Counted from the first letter of the stretch, positions 17,240 through 27,284 are shown. The stretch: DNA of 64,000 nt from Flavobacterium ardleyense (GCF_033547075.1 NZ_CP137891.1:682001-746000), one strand, 5' to 3'. Notes: a model not told the origin generated them from the letters alone. Made by a program: numbers and translations.

Positions 17240-17773
17240 CTAATTGCTTAGTTCGCGTTTCAGTGTGTGTAAGCTGTTTGCTATCGAAGCATTATACTGC
17301 TGATCACCGATTCTGATAATAAAACCACCAATAATCGCTGGGTCTACTATATTTTTTATAATAATTTTTTTGTCTGAGAAAGTTCTGATCTTTGCCATTA
17401 CTTTTTCTTCCAATGCTTGATCCATTGTAAAAGCTGTCGTTACTTCTGCATGCTGAATGCCTTTTGACTCGTCATACAATTTGCTAAACTCAACTGCAAT
17501 ATCGTGCAAAAGTTCAAAACGTTTATTTTCTAATAATAAACGGAAAAGACTTTTTGTTACTGCATGTGTACTGACAAATATTTCTGATAACGCATCGTTT
17601 TTTGCCTCAACATTAAGAATCGGATTGCTAATAAATAGCTCTAACTCTTGGTTTGAAGCTACAGTAGAAGCAATCAGCTTCATGTCTTCCTGCACCATAT
17701 CAGTTGCATTAAGACCATTTGCCTGATCTAGGATTGCTTTTGCGTAGCGAATTGCTGCTCTTGTGCCTGCCAT
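17240..17773 (-). CDS. atpH: F1Fo ATP synthase delta subunit
   Basis: This 177-aa OSCP/delta subunit is part of the peripheral stalk that holds F1 to Fo. It begins MAGTRAAIRYAKAIL, the usual family start, and ends with the conserved glycine-rich strand IIGGFIIRIGDQQYNASI before a final helix. It starts one base after the atpF stop, so the two are translated together, as expected for stalk partners. Confidence 0.95.
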   Translation of the reverse strand: MAGTRAAIRYAKAILDQANGLNATDMVQEDMKLIASTVASNQELELFISNPILNVEAKNDALSEIFVSTHAVTKSLFRLLLENKRFELLHDIAVEFSKLYDESKGIQHAEVTTAFTMDQALEEKVMAKIRTFSDKKIIIKNIVDPAIIGGFIIRIGDQQYNASIANSLHTLKRELSN

Positions 17774-17774
17774 C

Positions 17775-18266
17775 TTAGTTTAGTTTTACGTCATCTAACA
17801 TTTTCTCCACCAATTGGGTTTGAGAATCTTTGTTAGAAAGTTCAGCTTTCAATAATTTTTCTGCGATGTCTAGTGACAAAGAAGAAACTTGAGTTTTGAT
17901 TTCAGCCATAGCTGCATTCTTCTCATTTTCGATTGCCATTTTTGCTTGCTCAATCATTTTTGCGCCCTGAACTTGTGCTTCAAGTTTAGAATCTGCAATC
18001 ATTTTTTCTTTAATTTCACGAGCTTCTTTTAGCATAGCGTCACGCTCTACTCTTGCTTCTTGCAAAATTCTTTGGTTTTCTTCGTTAAGACTTTGCATTT
18101 CTAATCTTGCAGCATCAGCAGAAGCTAGTGCTTTGTTGATAGAATCCTCACGTCCTTTGACAGCTCCCAAAATTGGTTTCCATGCAAATTTAGATAAAAG
18201 AATAAAGAACAAGATAAAGATAATCGTTGTCCAAAATATTAAACTTTCTGGTGATGTAAAATTCAT
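17775..18266 (-). CDS. atpF: F1Fo ATP synthase b subunit
   Basis: This 163-aa protein has a single N-terminal membrane helix (about residues 8-27, LIFWTTIIFILFFILLSKFAW) followed by a long charged helix rich in A, E, K and Q that forms the peripheral stalk. Both length and layout are standard for subunit b. It lies between atpE (81-base gap) and atpH (one-base gap). Confidence 0.95.
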   Translation of the reverse strand: MNFTSPESLIFWTTIIFILFFILLSKFAWKPILGAVKGREDSINKALASADAARLEMQSLNEENQRILQEARVERDAMLKEAREIKEKMIADSKLEAQVQGAKMIEQAKMAIENEKNAAMAEIKTQVSSLSLDIAEKLLKAELSNKDSQTQLVEKMLDDVKLN

Positions 18267-18347
18267 AAAAATATATATTTAAAAAAATTGAATGTCTTTA
18301 GAAAAAACTTCCTACAGCCAACCGCTATAGGAAGTTTAGTTTTTTAA

Positions 18348-18563
<216 letters not shown>

Positions 18564-18591
18564 TTATAGTTAATAATTAATAAAACACATT

Positions 18592-19743
18592 TTAGTGATG
18601 ATCATGCTCTTCTACAGCCTGACCAATAAACAATGCAGAAAGCAGTGTAAATACATACGCTTGCAATGCTGCTACTAACATTTCTAATACTGACATAAAC
18701 AATACGAAAGCTCCAGAAATAGGTGAAACTGCAACAGTTTCGAAAATAAAAATTAGAGAAAACAAACTTAAAATGATAATGTGACCCGCAGTAATATTTG
18801 CGAACAAACGTATCATTAAAGCGAAAGGTTTTGTCAACATTCCAATAAGCTCTACAGGAATCATAATTGGTGCTAACCAAAATGGAACTCCCGGTGTATT
18901 AAAGATGTGACCCCAGTATGATTTGTTTCCACTAAAAGTTGTAATAAGTAATGTAATAAACGCCATCACAAAGGTGAAGTAGATATTACCAGTTAGATTC
19001 GCGCTAAATGGGAAGAAAGGAATTAAACCTATAAGGTTGTTAATCCAGATAAAGAAGAAAACCGTTAATAAGTACGGCATATACTTCGCGTATTTTTTCT
19101 CTCCGATGTTTGGTCTGGCGATATCATCACGTACAAAAACGATTAATGGCTCAAGAAAACCAGCAATTCCTTTAGGCGCTAATTTGTTTTTATTGTATGA
19201 TTTAGCAACAGCTAAAAATATAATTAAAAGTATAATTGAAGACATAAACATCGAAAACACCAACTTCGTAATTGAGAAGTTTAATGGTCTTGCATCAAAA
19301 TTAAAGGCTCCTTCTGTTTTCTCTTTTGCTGTTAAAGCATCATATTTATCCTTGTAGAAAATTATTTCGTTATTTCGAACAAATTCTTGTCCTCCTTGGT
19401 TAACTACATGCTCTCCGCTATTATCGTGGTGAAATTGCTCAGAAGAAAACGTTACAAGCCCATTATCTGTCCATAAAATAACTGGAAGATAAAAAGAAAT
19501 TGGGTGTCCGCCCCAGTCCATAATGTGAAATTCGTGCGAATCTCCAATGTGACCGTTGATTAAATCTGTTGGGTTAAACTTTTCCTTCACTTTTTCAAGT
19601 GTAGTGGCTTCTGATTGCTCAACAACTTGAATTTCTGTCGTAGGTGACTGAATATCAGTTTGATTGTTGGCAAAACCAACAAGTGGGCAACAAGCTAAAA
19701 ATGCTAAGAAAACTAACTGCAAAGGTTTAATTGAAAATACCAT
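18592..19743 (-). CDS. atpB: F1Fo ATP synthase a subunit
   Basis: The protein is 383 aa from the ATG at 19743 (MVFSIKPLQL). The longer frame to 19794 runs over a promoter element and is rejected. It has a signal-like N-terminus, a long extra-membrane segment of about 150 residues, then the channel helices with the essential arginine in MIRLFANITAGH. It ends in EEHDHH. The long N-terminal extension is usual in Bacteroidota a subunits. It is the first gene of the atpB-E-F-H-A-G block and has its own promoter-like element upstream. Confidence 0.95.
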   Translation of the reverse strand: MVFSIKPLQLVFLAFLACCPLVGFANNQTDIQSPTTEIQVVEQSEATTLEKVKEKFNPTDLINGHIGDSHEFHIMDWGGHPISFYLPVILWTDNGLVTFSSEQFHHDNSGEHVVNQGGQEFVRNNEIIFYKDKYDALTAKEKTEGAFNFDARPLNFSITKLVFSMFMSSIILLIIFLAVAKSYNKNKLAPKGIAGFLEPLIVFVRDDIARPNIGEKKYAKYMPYLLTVFFFIWINNLIGLIPFFPFSANLTGNIYFTFVMAFITLLITTFSGNKSYWGHIFNTPGVPFWLAPIMIPVELIGMLTKPFALMIRLFANITAGHIIILSLFSLIFIFETVAVSPISGAFVLFMSVLEMLVAALQAYVFTLLSALFIGQAVEEHDHH

Positions 19744-19783
19744 TATTAATTTGTGTATCGAATTTAAGTTTCTAAAATTTTTG

Positions 19784-19791
19784 CAAAGGTA
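19784..19791 (-). promoter_or_regulatory. Bacteroidota-type -7 element for atpB
   Basis: On the - strand this reads TACCTTTG, a perfect TAnnTTTG, about 40 bases before the atpB ATG. No clear TTG is present at the -33 position. It supports the ATG at 19743 over the longer frame. Confidence 0.6.
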
Positions 19792-19874
19792 CATTTATAA
19801 TTCGGAGTGTAAAATATTAAAATATAATTTTTCTTGAATCTTCTAAAATTCGTAAATATTTGATATTATTACGA

Positions 19875-20261
19875 TTACTTACTATTTATGATTTTTATCG
19901 CAAAAATTGTCTCAAAAAATAAGAATAAGAAGTACGGAATAAAAAATGCCGCGATATCTGGCACTGGCTCCGCAAGCTTTGCTTTGATCAGCGGAATCAA
20001 AAATACGACCGCCGCTAGCATTTGCATAAGTGTTGCACCCATAAATGCATAACCTGTATATTCTTTATACAAATTATGCACGGCAAGCAGTGCAGAAAAC
20101 ACCACGATTACGCTTACAACGTGAAAGAGATAGATGGTCCACAACGGGTAAAATAATGGGGTTTTTGCCGCCAATTGGGCAGTGATAAAATATTGTAGAG
20201 AAAATAAAATCGCTACGAAGGGAATAAAATACTTTAGAAAATTCAAGAACTTGGACATCAT
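19875..20261 (-). CDS. Small membrane protein (DUF6168-like) of the atp region
   Basis: This is a 128-aa protein with four predicted membrane helices (about residues 10-28, 42-64, 70-93 and 104-124). I associate this four-helix family next to atp genes in Flavobacteriaceae with DUF6168, from memory. Its position between an AtpZ/I-like gene and atpB matches where AtpI-type assembly proteins lie in other bacteria, so a role in ATP synthase assembly is a guess. Its start overlaps the preceding stop by one base. Confidence 0.75.
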   Translation of the reverse strand: MMSKFLNFLKYFIPFVAILFSLQYFITAQLAAKTPLFYPLWTIYLFHVVSVIVVFSALLAVHNLYKEYTGYAFMGATLMQMLAAVVFLIPLIKAKLAEPVPDIAAFFIPYFLFLFFETIFAIKIINSK

Positions 20262-20491
20262 TATTTATTTAGATTTTTTACCTGCCTTATCACATTATAA
20301 AGTGCGATAAAAACAGAGAAAAGGGACAGGCAGATGGTAAAGATCGAATTTGTCATTCCGTAACGCTCATCTAGACGCACGCCGATGTAGGTAAATATAA
20401 AGATGATTATTCCCATTTGAAAAGGAATATTCATCATCTGAATCCACTTTGAACTATCTTTTTTCTTGGGTGAGCTGGAGTCTTCCTTCAT
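20261..20491 (-). CDS. AtpZ/AtpI-like membrane protein
   Basis: This 76-aa protein has a polar lysine/serine-rich head (residues 1-16) and two membrane helices (about 24-40 and 48-68). The GVRLDERYG segment between them matches the AtpZ/AtpI family (G-x-x-LD-x-x). These proteins help assemble the c ring or supply magnesium/calcium to ATP synthase. Its first 38 bases lie inside the 3' end of the bactofilin gene. A second ATG at residue 19 would remove the overlap but would also cut the polar head. Confidence 0.8.
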   Translation of the reverse strand: MKEDSSSPKKKDSSKWIQMMNIPFQMGIIIFIFTYIGVRLDERYGMTNSIFTICLSLFSVFIALYNVIRQVKNLNK

Positions 20492-20870
20492 GAGCTGGTA
20501 GGTTTTTGATGGTATTGGTCATTGTACAAGAGGCAGTAAATTCGGCTCCTGGCTCTACCGAAAGTTTGGAAGTACTAACTTCTCCATTAATTTTGGCATT
20601 GGACTTGACACTAAGAAGTTCGGCAACCTGAATTCTTCCTTCAAATTTTCCTTCAATATCTGCATTTTTGCAAATTAGATCCCCAATAATAACGCCTGCA
20701 GGCCCTATTACAATTTTTGCGTTCGATTCAAAATTTCCGATTAGTTCACCATCCATTCTGAAATCGGTTTGCGAGATGATATTACCTCGGATAACTGTTC
20801 CTTCTACAATTCTGTTCGTTTTGCCTAAGAGCTCGGTTGAGGACTTAGGGCTTTTTTCAAACATACTCAT
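20454..20870 (-). CDS. Bactofilin (polymer-forming cytoskeletal protein)
   Basis: This 138-aa protein has the bactofilin core: repeated short beta-helical turns such as VEGTVIRGNI, FRMDGELIGNF, IVIGPAGVIIGDL and ADIEGKFEG at roughly residues 22-110, with short unstructured ends. Bactofilins self-assemble into nucleotide-free filaments that organise cell shape or envelope machinery. The gene starts at the sprE stop (TAATG overlap) and overlaps the AtpZ-like gene by 38 bases, so sprE, bactofilin and the atp accessory genes form one unit. Confidence 0.88.
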   Translation of the reverse strand: MSMFEKSPKSSTELLGKTNRIVEGTVIRGNIISQTDFRMDGELIGNFESNAKIVIGPAGVIIGDLICKNADIEGKFEGRIQVAELLSVKSNAKINGEVSTSKLSVEPGAEFTASCTMTNTIKNLPAHEGRLQLTQEKR

Positions 20871-23746
20871 TATCTGTTATTTTTTTTGTCTTTTTGAGGA
20901 TTTTGACCTTGTGGAGCACTACTTGGTGTAGCTGGTTTTCCAGGATTTTGAACTTGAGGTGCAGTGCCTGGCTTAATAGGTTTGCCTCCGTTTTTTAAAT
21001 CATTTTGATTTTGCAGTCCAACTGTTCCAGGAGGAAGTTTTGCTTTTGGAGTTGCCACTGGAGCAATATCTGTTGGAGCTTCAACTGGCATTACCTTTAA
21101 TTCAGTACTTAAAAATTCAGGCAAATCTTTCTTCATCTGCAACACTTGATAATTGTGAGCAGAAATTATAATTGGCTTCTCGGTTACTTTGTACTCTTTA
21201 AATTCAGCCAAAACACTAGACATTCCTTCGGCAGCAGCATACGACTTAAAGCCATAAATAACCACAAAGTTGTCAGTTTCTGTAAACATATCAAAAGAGC
21301 CCTTGATATTACTGATTGGTCGATCCTTTAAAAACTTTGCAATTTTTGCCTGTAGTTTTTTCGTATTAACGTCAGTAGAATCTTTTACAGCGTACAAAAT
21401 TCTCCAGCTATTATCTGGATTTGCATTGTAACTCATTTTCTCTAATCGTAGATAATCTCCTCGCAAAATTGCTTCTGCTTCTTTCCCTTCGTCAGAGTTT
21501 GGATAAGTAAGAGCCACAAAATTAAGCGCTGGTTTATAAGCAGTCAAGCCTTTAATTTTTCCTATAGAATGTGCTTTTAGCAATTCAAACTTTGCTACGA
21601 TTTCTTCACCAGTATATTGGTCAATTGCACTATTTAATTCTGGTAAAACTTGTTTGTATTGTCCAGCTTGATATTTTGCGTATAGTTTATTGTATGCTGC
21701 CTCTGGAGACATTGCTGCAATATCATCAGGATTTACGTTGGATAATATTTGTGCATAACGAGATTCTGGATACTCACTCATTATACGTTGCTTCATCCCT
21801 GCCATTTTTGGAGAGTCCGTAATTTCATATATTTTATACAAATAATACATCGACGGCAAGACTAATCGTTCTTCAGGATTCTTTTCCAAAAGACTTTCTA
21901 ATTTATCCGAAGCCAATTTATATTCTTTAAATTTATCTTTATAAATCACCCCCAAATTGTAGTAAGCAAAATTTCTATCTTTTACCAAAGTCGCAATTTC
22001 CTCCAAATCTGTCGGAATTTGAGATGTGTAAAAAGGAACGGTATATTTTGGATCTACAAAATCCTTGTCTACCTTATTTCCTTCTTCGTCTAGCATATCA
22101 GAATCTGCAATATCATCGTCGCTCATACCACTAAACTTCGATGATGAAAACTTCCAATTTTCTGCGTATTTTCTGTTTCCCCACAATTTTCTAAACTCAT
22201 TCTTACCAAAAGCGACTGTCGTAGGATTGTAAAAGTAAAATGCGGTGACCGGAGTCGATTTCGGTGGCGAAATTCCAGTATTTGCATCGATGGCAGCTAC
22301 CATATCCATTGATGTTTCTTTGGATTTCATTCTCGAAGACCGTTGTGCAGCGGCAGAAGTTGCAGAAACAGCATCGTCAGAATTCATAGATACCGAACCC
22401 TGTTGAGCAGCCATCTTCTCTTCTTGTTTTTTTCTTAAATCGTCTGCAATCTTTAATTTGGCAATATAATCTTCAAAATATACAGTACGCGCACTTTCAC
22501 TCATTGCAACTAGCGAGAGAATGCTATCATTTACGTTGGCGATGCCTTCATATTTGATAACATCAACTAGATTGTCCTTCTTTTTTTTGATGGCATTAAA
22601 TTCTCTTGTTCGCGGATTAAGTTGTACAAGTGTGCTATCGTAGTAATTAAAAGCATTACTATATCTGGCATCATCAAAATAGATATCGGCCATATTTCGG
22701 TAGTTTGACGCTACAAGGTATTTGTCAGAAGTTCTTCTTTTTAATGAAGCATTGTAGTATTTCTTGGCATTTTCTGGAAGTTTATTTTTCTCGTAAAATA
22801 ATGCCACTTGGTGATTTAACACATCTAAGAAAGGACGGTTTTCACGATCTTCAAGCAACTTTGTATACTTTTTCATAAAGGCAACTGTATCGCCTTTTGT
22901 AGCATCAAATTGTGCAGCTTGTCTCGCATGCGCCTGAATTATATAGCGTCTAGGAGACGAGCGTTTCATATCTATAACCGATTGAAATGCCGCATAAGCA
23001 CTATCTTGGTGACCTAATTGCTCGTACAATTGTCCTAAAATAAAATTGTATCGTGCCTTTTCTTCTTTTTCTTTTGTAAATTCTTGTGCTACTTTAATAT
23101 GTGCAATAGCGGTGTCTTTTATTTCTAAATTTAAGTAGGCTTGCGCCAAAATAGCATTGGCATCAGCAACTATTTGATCTTTAAATTTAATATCTTTTAG
23201 CAGTCGCTTTAAATTAAAAATTGCCAACTCGTCATTTTCTAATCGGATATTGGTTTTCTCCCTCCAAACTTTGGCTTCATAAATTTTGTCGCTGCTTGGA
23301 TATTTGTACAATATATAATTGAAAGCTTCCAGAGCAGGAATAAATCGCTGATCATAATATCTTGCTTTTCCAAGCATCAAGTGCGCCTCATCTATCTGCG
23401 GATTTTTTTCGGTTCCGCCAATATTCATCGAATGCTTCTGAATTGCCTTGATAGCTTTGGTTTCTGAACGCTCGAAATTTGAATTTCTCTTCTGGCCCGG
23501 CAGCAAAGTTTCGGCGGTAATTTGCATACGCTCTATTGGAAGTACATCCCAAAAGTCGTCGTTATAATTGGTTTTCAGGTCATTAATTCCAGCCTGTAAT
23601 GCCAAATCGCCGTTGTACAAAATATTAAATTCTGTACTCACAGCGTGAGAATTTCTGGAAATGAAGCTGTCTTTTTTGACTGAGCAAGCAATCATAAAAA
23701 CTGACAAGCCAGTAAATATGCCAATCTTATATATCGTGGTTTTCAA
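20870..23746 (-). CDS. sprE: TPR lipoprotein SprE/PorW, gliding motility and type IX secretion
   Basis: This 958-aa outer-membrane-type lipoprotein has a signal peptide ending in FMIAC, lipidated Cys21. Many tetratricopeptide-like repeats follow through residues 110-420 and 560-700. The C-terminus is rich in P, Q, N and K. SprE/PorW is needed for type IX secretion and gliding in Flavobacterium and Porphyromonas, probably by linking the translocon to the motor. The start context, the FNILYNG region and the TPR layout agree with it. A bactofilin gene is translationally coupled downstream, as I recall from related flavobacteria. Confidence 0.85.
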   Translation of the reverse strand: MKTTIYKIGIFTGLSVFMIACSVKKDSFISRNSHAVSTEFNILYNGDLALQAGINDLKTNYNDDFWDVLPIERMQITAETLLPGQKRNSNFERSETKAIKAIQKHSMNIGGTEKNPQIDEAHLMLGKARYYDQRFIPALEAFNYILYKYPSSDKIYEAKVWREKTNIRLENDELAIFNLKRLLKDIKFKDQIVADANAILAQAYLNLEIKDTAIAHIKVAQEFTKEKEEKARYNFILGQLYEQLGHQDSAYAAFQSVIDMKRSSPRRYIIQAHARQAAQFDATKGDTVAFMKKYTKLLEDRENRPFLDVLNHQVALFYEKNKLPENAKKYYNASLKRRTSDKYLVASNYRNMADIYFDDARYSNAFNYYDSTLVQLNPRTREFNAIKKKKDNLVDVIKYEGIANVNDSILSLVAMSESARTVYFEDYIAKLKIADDLRKKQEEKMAAQQGSVSMNSDDAVSATSAAAQRSSRMKSKETSMDMVAAIDANTGISPPKSTPVTAFYFYNPTTVAFGKNEFRKLWGNRKYAENWKFSSSKFSGMSDDDIADSDMLDEEGNKVDKDFVDPKYTVPFYTSQIPTDLEEIATLVKDRNFAYYNLGVIYKDKFKEYKLASDKLESLLEKNPEERLVLPSMYYLYKIYEITDSPKMAGMKQRIMSEYPESRYAQILSNVNPDDIAAMSPEAAYNKLYAKYQAGQYKQVLPELNSAIDQYTGEEIVAKFELLKAHSIGKIKGLTAYKPALNFVALTYPNSDEGKEAEAILRGDYLRLEKMSYNANPDNSWRILYAVKDSTDVNTKKLQAKIAKFLKDRPISNIKGSFDMFTETDNFVVIYGFKSYAAAEGMSSVLAEFKEYKVTEKPIIISAHNYQVLQMKKDLPEFLSTELKVMPVEAPTDIAPVATPKAKLPPGTVGLQNQNDLKNGGKPIKPGTAPQVQNPGKPATPSSAPQGQNPQKDKKNNR

Positions 23747-23793
23747 TGTAGAAACGTTTTATTCTTAAACTTTTAAAAGCTAATTTTAGTATA

Positions 23794-23973
23794 ATGAGTC
23801 GTAAAAATACGTTTCTTTTTGTTACGCCGAAAAAAATGTATGATTATTTAAAATCTCATCAGCGCGAAGCTCACAACAACAAAGGGAATTTAATTCCTTA
23901 CTGCCTCATGATTATAGCACATCGTACTACACTGCAAAAAATGTTTCCAATTCTGTTAATGTTTCAGCAGTAG
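23794..23973 (+). CDS. Possible 59-aa protein divergent from sprE
   Basis: An ATG-initiated frame encodes 59 residues (start MSRKNTFLFVTPKKMYDYL). The first 44 codons lie in the gap between sprE and the ABC gene; the last 15 overlap the ABC gene's 3' end on the other strand. No family is recognised. The basic, fairly balanced N-terminal half is better than random, but the tail looks like shadow sequence. Confidence 0.22.
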   Translation: MSRKNTFLFVTPKKMYDYLKSHQREAHNNKGNLIPYCLMIIAHRTTLQKMFPILLMFQQ

Positions 23974-24622
23974 TGAGTGTGTCTTTTACAATCGTCCCTT
24001 TTTCGAGCACTACAATTCGGTCGCAAACCTCAACGGTGTGCTGCAAGTCGTGGCTTGAAACCAATAATGTGCGACTCGAATCGGAAGCAATTTCTCGCAA
24101 AATTTTCTTTAGTCTGCTTACAGTTGTTGGATCTAAATTCGCGAAAGGCTCATCTAAGATAACAACTTTCGGATTTCCAATTAAAGCTGCGATAATCCCG
24201 ACCTTCTTCTGATTTCCTTTGGACAAATCACGGAGATATTTTCGCTTGTTTAAGATTTCGTCATTAAAAAATTCAGCAAATGCAGCAAGAAATTCATCTA
24301 TTTGTAATTTGGTCTGACTTCTTAAATCTCCAATAAAATAAAAATATTCTTCGGCGGTGAGATAGCCAATTAAGAATGTCTCATCAATAAATGCGGTGGT
24401 AAATGGTTTCCAGGCTTCGCTAGTACTTACGTCAATACCATTATTTGTAAGCTGTCCTGTAGTTGGCGCGATTAAATCCAGCAGCAAACTGAAGAAAGTA
24501 GTTTTTCCTGCACCATTATTGCCAGCTAAACCAATGCTCTCTCCAGTTTTTATAACTAGATTTTCGATGTTTAAAACGGTTACACCGTTGTAGGTTTTTG
24601 ATATATTTATTGCTTCGATCAT
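23927..24622 (-). CDS. ABC transporter ATP-binding protein
   Basis: This 231-aa ATPase has Walker A GNNGAGKTT near residue 35, an LSKGNQKK signature near 133, Walker B VVILDEP near 153 and a switch histidine in SSHD. It belongs to the ABC-2-like export class. It starts two bases after the stop of a multi-helix membrane protein (DUF5687-like), its likely permease partner. The substrate is not evident; such pairs in flavobacteria are uncharacterised. Confidence 0.92.
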   Translation of the reverse strand: MIEAINISKTYNGVTVLNIENLVIKTGESIGLAGNNGAGKTTFFSLLLDLIAPTTGQLTNNGIDVSTSEAWKPFTTAFIDETFLIGYLTAEEYFYFIGDLRSQTKLQIDEFLAAFAEFFNDEILNKRKYLRDLSKGNQKKVGIIAALIGNPKVVILDEPFANLDPTTVSRLKKILREIASDSSRTLLVSSHDLQHTVEVCDRIVVLEKGTIVKDTLTTAETLTELETFFAV

Positions 24623-24624
24623 AA

Positions 24625-26091
24625 CTAATTGCTTTGTTTGTAAGCTTGAATGGTTTTATACTTTTCTTTTTTGTAAACTTTTTCTATTTGTGCAAAAACT
24701 AAGTTTCGAAATAAAAATCCTAAAATTCCTGCTGCTGCAACAAAAATTAAACCTGCAGTGGGACTGATAAAGAAATTTCCCGCAAAATATAGGGCAAGTG
24801 GCAAGATCAGTTTCGGAATTGTTAATAACAGCGATTGTGCATTAAAAGCTTTTTTATCTCCAAACATTCCTTTACTTGTCTGCAAGTCTATGGGAGTTTT
24901 GATATAGGCGCCAGTTAGTAAAACCAAATGTGAGTTGACACCAATATTATAAATTCCGCCCACTAGCACTGCGAGATAAACTTCCCAACCCCACATTAAA
25001 TAAAATGCCGCAATTGCGGTCGAGATTATCGTGGCAATAACAATTAACCACCATTTTGAATTTAAATATTCTCTATAATTAATATTTTGAGTCATCATTA
25101 AGGGATAATATGCGCTGTCCCAACTCGGAACATATTGACCATAGGTAAAAAGAAAACCGCCAGTAACGAATATCCCTGCAAAAATCTTCATAACATGGGA
25201 ATCAAATTCTGGATTTTTAAAGAAAATTAATCCATAAAACAAAAACATTACACTTACAAACAAAGTGGATTTTGCTCTTTTATTTCGAGTAATTAACCGC
25301 AAATCGTTTTTCAAGAAGGTTCCTAATTTTCCAAATCTTTCAAGCCATGAAAAGTTTTCACTACTCGCAATTGTATGTTTTTCGACCAAAACGCTGTCTA
25401 GACTTAACCCTTTCAGAAAGAACTTATAAGTAGCTATAATTGTAAAAACCAAAGCGGCGACAGGTAAAATCCACATAAACGTAGTATGAGAAATTCCATC
25501 AAAAAATGGAAATGTAAATACCGTAATATCTAAAACCTCATAGTATTGTAAGGCAGCAAGAACTGCTAGTATTACTAGAAATGCAGTAAAAAGATTGTCT
25601 TTATTATTTAAAATTATATTTAAAAAATTCAAAAAATAAACTATCGACATCATCGCTACAAACCAAAGTACAGTGGACAAAATATCGTATCCTTGAACAA
25701 GCAAAACAATGGTAAAAGGAACAAAAAAGAATAATTGAAGAAAGTTGAAGACCGAAAAAACTGTCTTCCCAAGTGCAAACTTTACGATAGTCGACTTCCT
25801 AATATTCATCAAAAGCAATGGCTTGATATTTATCACTGGAATCTTTTGTAAAGCCAAACGTGCCGAAATATCTGCAAGAAAATAAAAAATCAGATATTTA
25901 TTTACAGTGGCCAATGGCTCGAGATTGAATTCTTCTTTTATTATAAAGAATACTCCAATACCTAAAAGTAGGAAAGTAGCCATAAAATAGACTGCTACAA
26001 AACCCATCAAAATCTTCATTGCTACCGAATTGCCAAAGGATGCGGATCGCACAAAGGCTTTCCATTCGAGATACAGAAACTTTTTTATCAT
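24625..26091 (-). CDS. DUF5687-like membrane protein, probable ABC permease
   Basis: This 488-aa protein has about ten to twelve hydrophobic helices spread over its length and starts MIKKFLYLEWKAFVRS. That charged helix before the first membrane segment is typical of ABC-2 type permeases. I associate the family with DUF5687 from memory. It is upstream of and nearly joined to the ATP-binding gene, so the two probably form one exporter. The C-terminus is charged (EKYKTIQAYKQSN). Confidence 0.82.
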   Translation of the reverse strand: MIKKFLYLEWKAFVRSASFGNSVAMKILMGFVAVYFMATFLLLGIGVFFIIKEEFNLEPLATVNKYLIFYFLADISARLALQKIPVINIKPLLLMNIRKSTIVKFALGKTVFSVFNFLQLFFFVPFTIVLLVQGYDILSTVLWFVAMMSIVYFLNFLNIILNNKDNLFTAFLVILAVLAALQYYEVLDITVFTFPFFDGISHTTFMWILPVAALVFTIIATYKFFLKGLSLDSVLVEKHTIASSENFSWLERFGKLGTFLKNDLRLITRNKRAKSTLFVSVMFLFYGLIFFKNPEFDSHVMKIFAGIFVTGGFLFTYGQYVPSWDSAYYPLMMTQNINYREYLNSKWWLIVIATIISTAIAAFYLMWGWEVYLAVLVGGIYNIGVNSHLVLLTGAYIKTPIDLQTSKGMFGDKKAFNAQSLLLTIPKLILPLALYFAGNFFISPTAGLIFVAAAGILGFLFRNLVFAQIEKVYKKEKYKTIQAYKQSN

Positions 26092-26207
26092 ATAAAAACA
26101 TTTACAAAGGGTAAGTAATCAAAAGTAGAAAAATGTTACAGATTAATATAAATTTCTTAAAAAGATGTTAGAGTAATGCTAATTCGCAATCATTCTGAGA
26201 AATTTGC

Positions 26208-26215
26208 TACTTTTG
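26208..26215 (+). promoter_or_regulatory. -7 promoter element for the ferredoxin-type reductase
   Basis: TACTTTTG is a perfect TAnnTTTG, 16 bases before the ATG at 26232. No convincing -33 TTG is seen, and the implied leader is short. Confidence 0.55.
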
Positions 26216-26231
26216 TAAAAAATCCAAATTA

Positions 26232-27284
26232 ATGTCGTCATTCTATAAATTAAGTATAAAAGAAGTAAGGCGCGAAACTGACAATGCTGTTTCAGTCTTA
26301 TTCAACATTCCGGCAGAACTAAAAGATCATTATAAGTTTATAGCTGGTCAATATATTAATCTGAAATTAACTTTAGACGGAGAAGAAATTCGTCGTGCCT
26401 ACTCTATATGTTCATCTCCAGACAGTGGCGATTTGCGTATTGCGATTAAGTCGGTCACCGTTGGTGCCTTCTCTACTTTTGCCAATAGCAAAATGAAAGC
26501 GGGAGACGTGCTCGAAGTTGGTACTCCAGAAGGAAAATTCACTTTTGAGCCATCTGCAGGTGCTCAGAAAAATTATGCAGGATTTGCTGCTGGAAGTGGA
26601 ATCACTCCGGTGATGTCTATTTTGCAGAATGTAATGGAAAATGAACCTGACAGTACTTTTGTATTGGTTTATGGAAATAAGTCACCCGAGCATACTATTT
26701 TTTCAAAACAACTCCATGATCTTCAATTAAAGTATACTGGACGTTTATTCGTGCATTATGTTTACTCGCAAGCCAAAGTTGAAGGCGAACTTTTTGGAAG
26801 AATCGAGAAATCGACGGTCAATTATGTTCTCAATAATAAACACAAAGAAATTGAATTTGATAAATTCTATCTGTGTGGTCCTGAAGATATGATTATTCGT
26901 GTTGCCGATGTTCTGAAAGAACATAATATTAAAGAAAAAGATATAAAATTCGAATTATTTTTTGCTCCTAAAGCTGAGAATGAAATTGATACATCTCTTG
27001 ATGGAACTACGAAAATCACCGTAATGGTAGATGATGAAGAGACTATCTTTGAAATGTCTCAAAAACAATCTGTGCTTGATGCGGCCCTAAAACAAGGAAT
27101 TGATGCGCCCTATTCTTGCCAAGGCGGAATTTGTAGTAGTTGCTTGGCGCGAATTAAATCTGGTACAGCAGAGATGAAGAAAAATGCGATTTTGACCGAT
27201 AAAGAAATTGCCGATGGATTGATTTTGACATGTCAGGCACATCCAACATCAAAAGAATTGTATATCGATTATGATGATGTTTAG
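26232..27284 (+). CDS. Ferredoxin--NADP reductase-like protein with C-terminal [2Fe-2S] domain
   Basis: This 350-aa three-domain electron transfer protein has an FAD-binding barrel with RAYS at residues 55-58, an NAD(P)-binding domain with GSGITPVMSI near 117-126 and CGPEDMI near 217, and a plant-type ferredoxin domain with Cys296, Cys301, Cys304 and Cys334. This is the PaaE/Hmp-like layout. It passes electrons from NAD(P)H through flavin to an iron-sulfur cluster. PaaE serves phenylacetyl-CoA epoxidase, but no paa genes are nearby, so the partner is unknown and a general oxygenase or desaturase reductase role is possible. Confidence 0.9.
   Translation: MSSFYKLSIKEVRRETDNAVSVLFNIPAELKDHYKFIAGQYINLKLTLDGEEIRRAYSICSSPDSGDLRIAIKSVTVGAFSTFANSKMKAGDVLEVGTPEGKFTFEPSAGAQKNYAGFAAGSGITPVMSILQNVMENEPDSTFVLVYGNKSPEHTIFSKQLHDLQLKYTGRLFVHYVYSQAKVEGELFGRIEKSTVNYVLNNKHKEIEFDKFYLCGPEDMIIRVADVLKEHNIKEKDIKFELFFAPKAENEIDTSLDGTTKITVMVDDEETIFEMSQKQSVLDAALKQGIDAPYSCQGGICSSCLARIKSGTAEMKKNAILTDKEIADGLILTCQAHPTSKELYIDYDDV

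Noticed and set aside
18602..18880. 92-aa frame inside atpB
   Set aside because: Shadow of atpB in another frame; atpB is full length.
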